Of a stretch of 44,411 bases of DNA, positions 38,801 to 44,411 are shown piece after piece (position 1 is the stretch's first letter; every line of letters begins with the position of its first letter). A program made the translations under genes and the position numbers. The notes beneath the pieces are model-generated. The model saw only the letters and a list, made by a program, of their open reading frames with translations, was not told the origin of the DNA and did not search any database. This DNA comes from Chitinophagaceae bacterium (GTDB taxonomy: Bacteria; Bacteroidota; Bacteroidia; Chitinophagales; Chitinophagaceae), in the NCBI GenBank assembly GCA_016786785.1, contig JAEUVR010000338.1:1-44411 (forward strand), given 5' to 3'.

Positions 38801-38889
38801 TTAATAGCGGAACGCTTACCCCTGGCGTTGAACTCACACAGTTCCCGACCGCAAGAAATATGGGCGTCAACTTAACATTCAAATTTTAA
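35812..38889 (+). CDS. SusC/RagA family TonB-dependent receptor lacking the N-terminal regulatory-like domain
   Basis: A 1025-residue outer-membrane receptor. The signal peptide ends near LSAQ (residue 25). Normally a carboxypeptidase-regulatory-like domain of about 80-90 residues follows, but here residues 26-78 form a short low-complexity stretch with SAADTAFNP at 31-39 and again at 53-61. The receptor then resumes with the TonB-box-like LDQVVVTALGIRREEKSLGYA and the plug domain (NSLNGKVPGLNIQSAGAGP, DGVPV, ITVLKGPGATALYGSRAAGGALIITTKSG), followed by a full barrel ending in NLTFKF, the C-terminal aromatic needed for BAM insertion. The gene ends five bases before susD, so they form one operon. 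Substrate unknown; the downstream phosphodiesterase suggests a phosphoester-containing nutrient. Confidence 0.93.
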   Translation: MRKVYAFILIILISSIVLPPTLSAQNIMSVSAADTAFNPGRSGSTNSLEGSASAADTAFNPAAIAFATDTQPSFLKNTLDQVVVTALGIRREEKSLGYAAQSIKENAVKDAKTNNWVNSLNGKVPGLNIQSAGAGPMGSSRITLRGESSLNLDNNQALIVVDGVPVSSKISGTGFTSHLSQDSPVDFGSDISDLNPDDIEKITVLKGPGATALYGSRAAGGALIITTKSGSRKGKGLGITYNVNGSMDRVNRWPDYQFEYGEGRTDKYFSYLDSEDGPNTATGVAAGRAWGPRFNGQLYYQFNPNSPTGKPTERTPWVANENYVSDFFRTGFSLSNSVAIEGGSDKGSARLSLSHLKNEWILPNTGFERINAALTVNQKVTDKLKINGKINYTQKKSDNLPAVGYNNQTIMYFLIIGAMPNVHADWYKPYWKPGLENIEQRNPFNPGPDNPYLDLYEMLNKMNKNGVIGTLSASYSFTDKLELMVRSGIDMSYEYRSQQRPFSMTKYPRGMFREQNIFNYELNTDVLLTYNDKFSDALKYTVTGGANSMKQRYDFAGMYADQLAQPGIYQISNSLDQAVADPQRSQKAINSAYGSAQLAFKEKIFLDITGRNDWSSTLPYGNNSFFYPSASASFLLSDMFVLPISISFAKLRFSWAQVGNDTRPYQTGKYYDKIYSNSFTNATVLFNPDLKPEITSSFEAGADLRFFNNRIGVDVAVYNNNSRNQILALPLDPVTGYSSALVNAGLINSRGAEVALSFKPIVNNNFTWNSAITWSTNRSYVKELREGINNQIIYSHSGNVNIEARVGGRMGDLYGRGFQRSPEGEIIYSSVGLPATLDPTMKKWGNAFADWKAGFLNEIIVKRFRASILIDGQKGGSIYSQTNHKNNTLGKTKITLPGREGGIVGDGVVFNAATQKYTPNTVNVSASSYYDNYYAITNAETNIFDASFIKIREVRFEYTLPEGYLGKIVQQASIAIYGRELFNFTKFPGFDPEGGNLNSGTLTPGVELTQFPTARNMGVNLTFKF

Positions 38890-38894
38890 TCGCC

Positions 38895-40367
38895 ATGAAC
38901 AGACTAATGATACTGGCATCGATCTGTTTGATCATAACAGGATGCACGAAAAATTTTGAAGAAATAAATACCGACCCTAACAGGCCAAAAACCATTACGC
39001 CGGGCGTAATGCTTGGACAGCTGCAGTACCGGATGGTGAATACGACCATTAACGCAGCCAAAAACTTCACGCATCAGTTAATGCAGGTCGACGCTCCCCG
39101 CTCCAGCCCCGGAGGCGGAGGCTTGCACAGGTATGTGATAAACACGGATGCCGGAATATGGAACAGCATGTACGGTTATCTTACCGATGTGGAAGACATA
39201 TACTATATGGCCGATTCGCTGAAGGAGTATAACTACAAAGGCATTGCGCTATTGTACAAAACATGGGCCTATTCCATATTAACCGACCTGTACGGCGACG
39301 TTCCTTATTCCCAGGCTACGCAGGCCACGAAGGGAGTCTTTCAGCCCGGTTTTGATAAACAGAAGGATGTCTATATACAATTATTGAAAAACCTCGATAC
39401 GGTCAATAGTATTTTAAATACCGGCGCCGCATTACGTTATGGCGGCGACCTGGTATACAACGCAAACACGCTTTCGGGGTCCACAAACCAAGGTATTGTA
39501 AAATGGAAAAAATTCGCAAACTCTCTCAAACTACGATTGTTGTTAAGGATCTCAAAGCGCGATGGAGAACTGAACATTTCGCAGCAGATCAATGAGATCC
39601 TGTCGAACCCTGAAAGCCGGCCCGTATTTGGTTCCACGGCTGACGATGCGATCCTGAAATACCCCGGCTCATTTCCTTATTTTAACCCTTTCTATAATGC
39701 GCGCCAGCTTGATTGGAGAGAGGGATCTTATTTTTCGGAGTTCTTTATGAATAAACTAAACGAGGATGAAGATCCCCGGAGGGCCATCTGGTCGTTCCAG
39801 GTAATGGTAAACGGGGTTCCAACATATACAGGCATCCAAAGCGGATATCCCACCACGGTAGAATACCAGGTGGGTAAAAACTCCAGCTATAACGACGCCT
39901 TGAAAACATCGCCGCAGCTCGGCGTCATGATGACCTACGCCGAAGTGGAATTTATCAAGGCCGAGCTCGCGTTAAAAGGATTTTCAACAGGCAAAACAGC
40001 GCAAGAACATTACGAAAACGGCGTCCGCGCTTCAATGACGCAATGGGGGGCTACGCTTCCCGCCGGCTTTTTGTCGAAACCAGGCGTGAGCTATAATGAA
40101 AGCGGCTCTGCTGAAGAACAACTGGAGCAGATCATGCTGCAAAAATATTATGCGTATTTCTTTGTAGATTACCAATCCTGGTTTGAAAAGAACCGAACCG
40201 GTTATCCCGTATTGCCAAGAGGCGCCGGCATACCGGTCGAGAACCAGTTTCCCAGCCGCGCGATGTATCCGTCTTATCTTCAGTCATTGAACGCGGGAGA
40301 ATTAAAAAAAGCAACCGAGTCGATGGGAGGAGATCTCCAGGAAACAAAGCTCTGGTGGCAGAAATAG
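38895..40367 (+). CDS. SusD/RagB family nutrient-binding lipoprotein (SusD-like_2 group)
   Basis: A 490-residue surface lipoprotein that caps the SusC barrel and binds its nutrient. The lipobox is IITGC with Cys17. The mature start (TKNFEEINTDPNRP) and the stretch VMLGQLQYRM are typical of the SusD-like_2 (PF12771) group, which often accompanies receptors for non-glycan or unknown substrates. KTWAYSILTDLYGDVPYSQA in the first third is the family's conserved TPR-like helix, and the C-terminal WFEKNRTGYPVLPRG is the usual closing motif. It is five bases downstream of susC and 141 bp upstream of the phosphodiesterase gene. No truncation is seen. Confidence 0.92.
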   Translation: MNRLMILASICLIITGCTKNFEEINTDPNRPKTITPGVMLGQLQYRMVNTTINAAKNFTHQLMQVDAPRSSPGGGGLHRYVINTDAGIWNSMYGYLTDVEDIYYMADSLKEYNYKGIALLYKTWAYSILTDLYGDVPYSQATQATKGVFQPGFDKQKDVYIQLLKNLDTVNSILNTGAALRYGGDLVYNANTLSGSTNQGIVKWKKFANSLKLRLLLRISKRDGELNISQQINEILSNPESRPVFGSTADDAILKYPGSFPYFNPFYNARQLDWREGSYFSEFFMNKLNEDEDPRRAIWSFQVMVNGVPTYTGIQSGYPTTVEYQVGKNSSYNDALKTSPQLGVMMTYAEVEFIKAELALKGFSTGKTAQEHYENGVRASMTQWGATLPAGFLSKPGVSYNESGSAEEQLEQIMLQKYYAYFFVDYQSWFEKNRTGYPVLPRGAGIPVENQFPSRAMYPSYLQSLNAGELKKATESMGGDLQETKLWWQK

Positions 40368-40508
40368 ATTAAAGACAGATAACAAATGCAGCTTTTCCGA
40401 ATTGTGTAAAAGCTCAGGAAGAACATAAATTGTACAACCGATCTTTGAGAACCGTTTACCCGAAGCAGCTTTAAAACGCCTCGGCAGAAACAAACTAAAA
40501 ACCAGACA

Positions 40509-42032
40509 ATGAAAAGAATCCTCAGCATACTCTGCTGTTTTACCGTAATTGCTGTTCATGCACAGCAGAAAAATTATCGCACCTTAATATTTTTCTTTGA
40601 CGGGCTGCGTCCGGATTATATCACAGAGACGGGCATGCCCAACTTATTTGCATTCAGCAAGTCCGGGGCATATGGCAAACAACATCATAGCGTATTCCCC
40701 ACCGTTACAAGGGTTAACTCCTCTTCTTATTCTACCGGCAGCTATCCAAAGACGCATGGAATAATGGGAAATACCGTCTATTTCCCGGAAGTGAACCCGG
40801 TAAAGGGTTTGAATACAGGCGAGGCCGAAAATCTTCAGCAGATAAATACGGCCACCAACGGCAACTTACTAACGACGATTTCTATTGGCGAGGTATTGCA
40901 ACAGGCGGGAAAAAGAATGATGGTGTTCAGTTCCGGATCAACCGGACAGGCTTTATTGCAAAACCATAAGGTAAGCGGCGGCGCTATCATCAACCCGGAT
41001 ATGATCCTCCCCGAATCTTTCAGGGAAGAAGTATACCGGCAGATCGGCCCGGCGCCAAAACCCGCCAAACCCAATCGGGCAAGGCACGAATGGACCACAG
41101 ACGCGCTGATCAAATTCGGATTGGTTGACGACGGCCCGGAAGTATGCGCCATTTGGTTATCTGATCCCGACGGAGCCGCTCATGCCGATGGCATGGGCTC
41201 GCCCGCTGCAGTAGAATCCATTAAAATTGTCGACGAGCAGTTCGGCAGGGTCATCAATACGTTAAAGCAGAAGAACATGGAGAACGCGTTCAATATCATT
41301 GTCTCCACGGATCACGGGTTCGTAACCTATCTCGGGGCCGAAAACCTGGCTACCCAGTTGATCAAACAGGGATTGAAACAAGATAGCGCCTCACAGGACG
41401 TGGTAGTTGCCGAAGGAGCGATCTATGTAAAGGACCATGATAAAAACAAGATCCAGGCTATCGTTAGCTATCTACAGGCCCAGCCTTCTGTTGGAGCGAT
41501 CTTTACAAAAGAGAAACGCCCCGGAAGCAATGAAGGATGGGTCAATGGAACCCTTTCATTTTCCGCTATTCACTGGAATCATAAGGACAGGGCCGCCGAC
41601 ATCCTGGTCGATCGCAACTGGAATGACGAAAAGAATGAAAAAGGATATGCGGGATCGGCATACTCCAGGGGCGTTGCCGGACATGGCGGAATAAGCCCCT
41701 ATGAAGTGCATATTGCTTTGCTCGCTTCAGGGCCTTCGTTCAAAAAAGCCTACTCCAGCGAGATCCCTACCAGCAATGTCGATATCGTTCCGACCGTGCT
41801 GTACCTGCACAATTTATCCGTTCCGTCCTCGATGGATGGCAGGATCATGTATGAGTTGCTTTCATCAGGCAATAAAAGCTCTGTCCCGAAGCTCAGGAAA
41901 GAGAGGACAGAAGTCTCGGCCAATTATAACGGCGGCATTTATAAAGTCGCGCTTGAACGTTCGATACTGGACAATAAATACAAATATGTTGATTTTGCAA
42001 CTACGTCCAGGACGGCCTCTGCTGATAAGTAA
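40509..42032 (+). CDS. Secreted nucleotide pyrophosphatase/phosphodiesterase-like protein (alkaline phosphatase superfamily)
   Basis: A 507-residue exported hydrolase of the type I phosphodiesterase/nucleotide pyrophosphatase family, which cleaves phosphodiester or pyrophosphate bonds using two zinc ions. The signal peptide ends at about residue 18 (AVHAQ). Metal and catalytic residues are in place: D31 in FFFDGLRPDY, nucleophile T67 in FPTVTRVNSSSYSTG, the D and H in LSDPDGAAHADG, D and H in VSTDHGF, and the last histidine in GVAGHGG. The C-terminal part is of normal length. It follows susD with a 141-bp gap and shares its strand, so it may belong to the same locus and process the imported substrate. 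Exact substrate (nucleotide, phospholipid head group, other phosphoester) is not decided by sequence. Confidence 0.88.
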   Translation: MKRILSILCCFTVIAVHAQQKNYRTLIFFFDGLRPDYITETGMPNLFAFSKSGAYGKQHHSVFPTVTRVNSSSYSTGSYPKTHGIMGNTVYFPEVNPVKGLNTGEAENLQQINTATNGNLLTTISIGEVLQQAGKRMMVFSSGSTGQALLQNHKVSGGAIINPDMILPESFREEVYRQIGPAPKPAKPNRARHEWTTDALIKFGLVDDGPEVCAIWLSDPDGAAHADGMGSPAAVESIKIVDEQFGRVINTLKQKNMENAFNIIVSTDHGFVTYLGAENLATQLIKQGLKQDSASQDVVVAEGAIYVKDHDKNKIQAIVSYLQAQPSVGAIFTKEKRPGSNEGWVNGTLSFSAIHWNHKDRAADILVDRNWNDEKNEKGYAGSAYSRGVAGHGGISPYEVHIALLASGPSFKKAYSSEIPTSNVDIVPTVLYLHNLSVPSSMDGRIMYELLSSGNKSSVPKLRKERTEVSANYNGGIYKVALERSILDNKYKYVDFATTSRTASADK

Positions 42033-42061
42033 GCCAATCCTTAATAGATAAAAAAGTAAGT

Positions 42062-42098
42062 AAAAGCCCTGCTCGGACAATCCCGGCAGGGCTTTTTT
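42062..42098. terminator. Bidirectional terminator
   Basis: AAAAGCCCTGC (42062-42072) pairs perfectly with GCAGGGCTTTT (42086-42096), an 11-bp stem with a 13-base loop, with T-runs on both strands. It follows the phosphodiesterase gene on the plus strand and overlaps the stop codon (42097-42099) of the small minus-strand gene. Confidence 0.9.
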
Positions 42099-42339
42099 AT
42101 CGAAAGATCTTATCAAGCGCTTCCCCGATCGCGCGAACCAAATTAATATCGATTTTTCCCTGTAAATCCGGATTGTCAATTATCGCGCGAAAATTCCGCT
42201 CCTCATCCGGCTCAAAGACGACGTCTACTTCTTCAACGCTAATGTGTAATCGATAACTATAGCCTCTCCTTACCAATTTTCCTGGCAAAACAATTTCCCG
42301 CCCTTTATAATCAACCGGCAACTCAAATAATTCGTCCAT
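42097..42339 (-). CDS. Small conserved-looking protein of unknown function
   Basis: An 80-residue protein, counted from the ATG at 42339; an upstream in-frame ATG at 42381 would add 14 hydrophobic and aromatic residues that do not look like part of it. The sequence begins MDELFELPVDYKGRE and continues as a soluble alpha/beta domain: beta strands with VLPGKLVRRGYSYRLHISV and VDVVFEPDEERNFRAII, then a helix DINLVRAIGEALDKIF. I do not recognise the family with certainty; the pattern resembles short Bacteroidota proteins of unknown function. The terminator at 42062-42098 follows directly. Confidence 0.7.
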   Translation of the reverse strand: MDELFELPVDYKGREIVLPGKLVRRGYSYRLHISVEEVDVVFEPDEERNFRAIIDNPDLQGKIDINLVRAIGEALDKIFR

Positions 42340-42475
42340 ATAAAAATCTGATGCGATAATAAACTGACGCCATAAAAACACCTAACAGCACTCCCGCGAT
42401 GGATGCCACAACATAATCGCCTATGGTAGTAAAATCATGCCGAACGAAGTTTACGTTGTTAATAACGAAACGCAA
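42323..42475 (-). CDS. Possible small membrane protein overlapping the start of the 80-residue gene
   Basis: The frame is open from 42544 and could start at TTG (42475), giving 50 residues with one hydrophobic segment (GDYVVASIAGVLLGVFMASVYY) and a basic tail. Its stop TGA lies at 42325-42323, so it overlaps the first 17 bases of the next gene, an arrangement that can couple translation. There is no ATG near the beginning, the evidence is limited to hydropathy and overlap, and chance is quite possible. Confidence 0.25.
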   Translation of the reverse strand: MRFVINNVNFVRHDFTTIGDYVVASIAGVLLGVFMASVYYRIRFLYGRII

Positions 42476-42682
42476 AGTGAGCGTACTGTCGCTTGATCTG
42501 TAGGGTCCGTTACGCTTAAGGCTTTTCCTGTATGCCTGATTTTGTTAACGCTCAATAAATGTATAAAAAATTTCAATCAGAATTACAACGGACTAATAGA
42601 GAGTCTTGATTAATACCAAGATCTTGATCTCTATTATATCGCTGATCAAGGCATTCTGGTCACAATTTCCTTTCTTTGCCAG
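42340..42682. other. Divergent intergenic region
   Basis: 343 bp between two diverging genes. Apart from the possible small membrane-protein frame at 42323-42475 I see no gene, no tRNA-like fold and no strong promoter match. It is AT-rich around 42550-42640, where the promoter of the plus-strand gene is likely to be. Confidence 0.4.
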
Positions 42683-43642
42683 ATGCCCCAACACCTATCC
42701 CTTCGCGCCCCTTTCCGCGATTTTTTGCATCGCCTGCGGAACAGCTATGATATTGGCGCCTCATCAGCATATGAGGCTGCGATCCGCGAGGCCAAAAGAA
42801 AATACTGCTTCAACCCCTATCTCACTTCAGAATGCGACGTGCAGGTGAAGCTAGGCGGACTGCTGGAAAACTATTTATTGTCTGAACAGCTGCCTTTCAC
42901 CGTTCACGCCGAAATGAAAATATATGGCGGTAATGGCCGCTCCAGCCGATGCGACCTAACCATTCAGCGCGCTGTACCCGGCGTCTTACAAACGACGCAT
43001 AAAATGGCAACAGATAGCGTAGTAGCGGCCATCGAGATCAAATACGCCAATGCCGCGCATCCCGGCAATGAATTTAAAAACGGCGCAATTGCCGCCGACC
43101 TGGATAAACTCACAACGCTTCAGGGAGTCGATAAGTATTTTGTACTGATCGACGAAGCTGAGGGCGTCTCCGAAACAGATATCCGCTGGCTAACGTATAC
43201 CTGCGAAGAAAAATGTATCCAACTGTTCGCCAACAATCCCCTTGCCATGGAATTGTGCAACTATCCGTTTGGGGAAGAAAGAATGGCCATTCTCATGCGG
43301 TCGCAAGGGAAAGAGTCTGCAAAAGAACAGATTGGCACAAAAAGCGATCTGCTCGAAGCTATGCCTCCGGGTTATGAACAGATTGCCGATGACGGCTACT
43401 GTATGGAATTGAAATATGAAGGTTGTAAGCTGCAATTGTGTTATTCTAATCAGCGGAATACCGATCCTGAAATACTATTCGATCCGCTGCTGATCACTAT
43501 ACATGCCGCGAAAGACCTGACCTGGGAGCGCGTAGCTACCGCCCTCGAACCTTTCCGAGCCTACACTTCCACCAACATAATCGAAGTAGATGATCAGGCT
43601 CAACAGCAAGCCTTATGTAATAAGCAGGATACGCTTAAGTGA
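42683..43642 (+). CDS. Hypothetical protein with a candidate PD-(D/E)XK nuclease fold
   Basis: A 319-residue soluble protein, no signal peptide. The region 50-165 fits the core of a restriction-endonuclease-like fold: a helix with E62 (GGLLENYLL), strand SSRCDLTIQ with D91, strand VVAAIEIKYA with E118 and K120 (ExK), then a helix with AADLDKLTTLQ and a strand YFVLIDE. This E...D...ExK layout, with the D-x-x-K-L helix following, is typical of PD-(D/E)XK proteins, including many with no known cleavage activity. The C-terminal 130 residues are unassigned. No methylase, helicase or other defence partner is adjacent, so function (repair, restriction or non-catalytic) is open. The call rests on motif reading only. 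Confidence 0.55.
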   Translation: MPQHLSLRAPFRDFLHRLRNSYDIGASSAYEAAIREAKRKYCFNPYLTSECDVQVKLGGLLENYLLSEQLPFTVHAEMKIYGGNGRSSRCDLTIQRAVPGVLQTTHKMATDSVVAAIEIKYANAAHPGNEFKNGAIAADLDKLTTLQGVDKYFVLIDEAEGVSETDIRWLTYTCEEKCIQLFANNPLAMELCNYPFGEERMAILMRSQGKESAKEQIGTKSDLLEAMPPGYEQIADDGYCMELKYEGCKLQLCYSNQRNTDPEILFDPLLITIHAAKDLTWERVATALEPFRAYTSTNIIEVDDQAQQQALCNKQDTLK

Positions 43643-43745
43643 TCTCTTATTTGAATAGAAAAGTATTTACCAATACTGTTTATCCAGACAATCAAACTGC
43701 CTCTCTTCGCTTAATAAAAAATCGCCTTTCCTATAACATAAGATA

Positions 43746-44411
43746 CTATGGTAGATAAGGTTTCAGGTACCCGCTTTCTTTAAGGAAAGCAGGATAATCT
43801 TCTATTCTAATTATGCTTTCAACGGCCCGCTTTTTGTCTTTTTCCTTGTTGAAGTATGCTTTCGCAATTTCATACCCGATCCAATAACCTAAATCGTTTG
43901 GTCGGTCATCCTTTCCAGACAATCCGTACAACCAATCAGTAAAGTCAAAACCGTTCATTTTGGAGACGAACTCTTTGCAAAGTTTGTCTTTATGCTTACG
44001 CCCGTAGTCCACCGCTATGTTATTCATATTATAACCGCAAATCAATTCGCCCAGGAAATCGGCTGACCCTTCATGAATTGCTTGAATCAGTAGCGTCGGA
44101 TTATCGGTTTTGCGTTGTTGAAAATGGATTAATTCATGCGCAATTGTATAGGGTATATTATCTATATTTTTCTGCATTTCGGCGCCAATGATCAGGCCTT
44201 CATCATTTGCTGTTCCGCCGGAATTAAAAGCGCCAATCACAAGATATACCGGGGGAAAAACGGCTTTAGGACGCCAATACTTCATTGCATAAAATATGCT
44301 GCGACATTGCTTTTCTTTTTCTATTATTCTAAAACTGTTCTGCCTGATATTATCGTAATCCGCCCTTTTGTTTATCACTATCGATTTTAAATATTCCTTA
44401 TCTACAATTCT
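43746..44411 (-). CDS. Putative zinc metalloprotease, DUF2268-like, 5' end outside the window
   Basis: The frame is open to the right edge (visible upstream residues RIVDKEYLKSI), so the 210-residue reading from GTG at 44378 is only part of a longer protein; 221 residues are visible. It contains a zinc-binding HEXXH (HELIHFQQ, about 92-96 counted from the window edge) followed by EGSADFLGEL, where a glutamate could be the third ligand. This pattern, with VIGAFNSGGTANDEGLIIGAE before it and DYPAFLKESGYLKPYLP at the end, is like the DUF2268/GldB-related predicted Zn-dependent proteases of Bacteroidota. The signal or lipoprotein region would lie to the right of the window. Family call moderate; activity not proven. 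Confidence 0.7.
   Translation of the reverse strand, partial: RIVDKEYLKSIVINKRADYDNIRQNSFRIIEKEKQCRSIFYAMKYWRPKAVFPPVYLVIGAFNSGGTANDEGLIIGAEMQKNIDNIPYTIAHELIHFQQRKTDNPTLLIQAIHEGSADFLGELICGYNMNNIAVDYGRKHKDKLCKEFVSKMNGFDFTDWLYGLSGKDDRPNDLGYWIGYEIAKAYFNKEKDKKRAVESIIRIEDYPAFLKESGYLKPYLP

Noticed and set aside
42340-42381. Fourteen-residue N-terminal extension (ATG at 42381) of the 80-residue protein
   Set aside because: The extension is aromatic and hydrophobic without being a signal peptide, and the ATG at 42339 gives a cleaner domain start.
1-44411. Mobile element, prophage, toxin-antitoxin or restriction-modification cluster
   Set aside because: No transposase, integrase, recombinase, methylase or phage structural motif was found on either strand; the single PD-(D/E)XK candidate has no partner.

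Overview
The window reads as chromosome of a Bacteroidota bacterium, most likely a soil or freshwater member of the Chitinophagia/Cytophagia. The signs are SusC/SusD pairs, secreted proteins with type IX secretion (T9SS) C-terminal signals of both type A and type B, a propeller-type sensor kinase, lipoproteins, and promoter boxes close to the Bacteroidota TAnnTTTG element. I saw no tRNA, rRNA, CRISPR array, insertion sequence or phage gene. All assignments come from reading the translations; no database search was run.

Layout, left to right. 1-516: start of a SusC/RagA receptor that runs off the left edge. 994-9501: an amino-acid-related block with a TrpB2-type tryptophan synthase beta chain, a PEP mutase/isocitrate lyase family enzyme, a three-gene ABC importer (lipoprotein, permease, ATPase) of the family that includes the TrpXYZ tryptophan transporters, an N-methyltryptophan/sarcosine oxidase-like flavoenzyme, and an unknown secreted protein. 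9838-11982: a pirin and a TlpA-like thioredoxin with a TPR-like tail. 12136-14529: a T9SS type B secreted propeller protein. 14686-16065: a stand-alone Mur-ligase family enzyme. 16314-20602: a LuxR-type response regulator and a propeller sensor kinase, separated by a small divergent lipoprotein gene; together they probably form one two-component system.

20824-35454 is a surface-protein block. A beta-helix-like secreted protein sits 21 bp ahead of a 3129-residue giant that carries CARDB repeats, a collagen-like Gly-X-Y tract, an eight-cysteine segment and a T9SS signal. A convergent 1342-residue protein is built on near-identical 169-residue tandem repeats. The two large genes converge on a shared terminator. 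35812-42032 is a nutrient-uptake locus: a SusC that lacks the usual N-terminal carboxypeptidase-regulatory-like domain, a SusD, and a secreted phosphodiesterase of the alkaline phosphatase superfamily. The right end holds a small conserved-looking gene, a candidate PD-(D/E)XK protein, and an HEXXH metalloprotease-like gene cut by the window edge.

The most unusual items are: the SusC whose N-terminal domain is replaced by a segment with a nine-residue motif repeated and differing only at synonymous positions; the collagen-like plus eight-cysteine module in the giant secreted protein; the 507-bp tandem array; and paired direct repeats in front of the pirin and trpB genes. I found no clear-cut new defence or mobile system.
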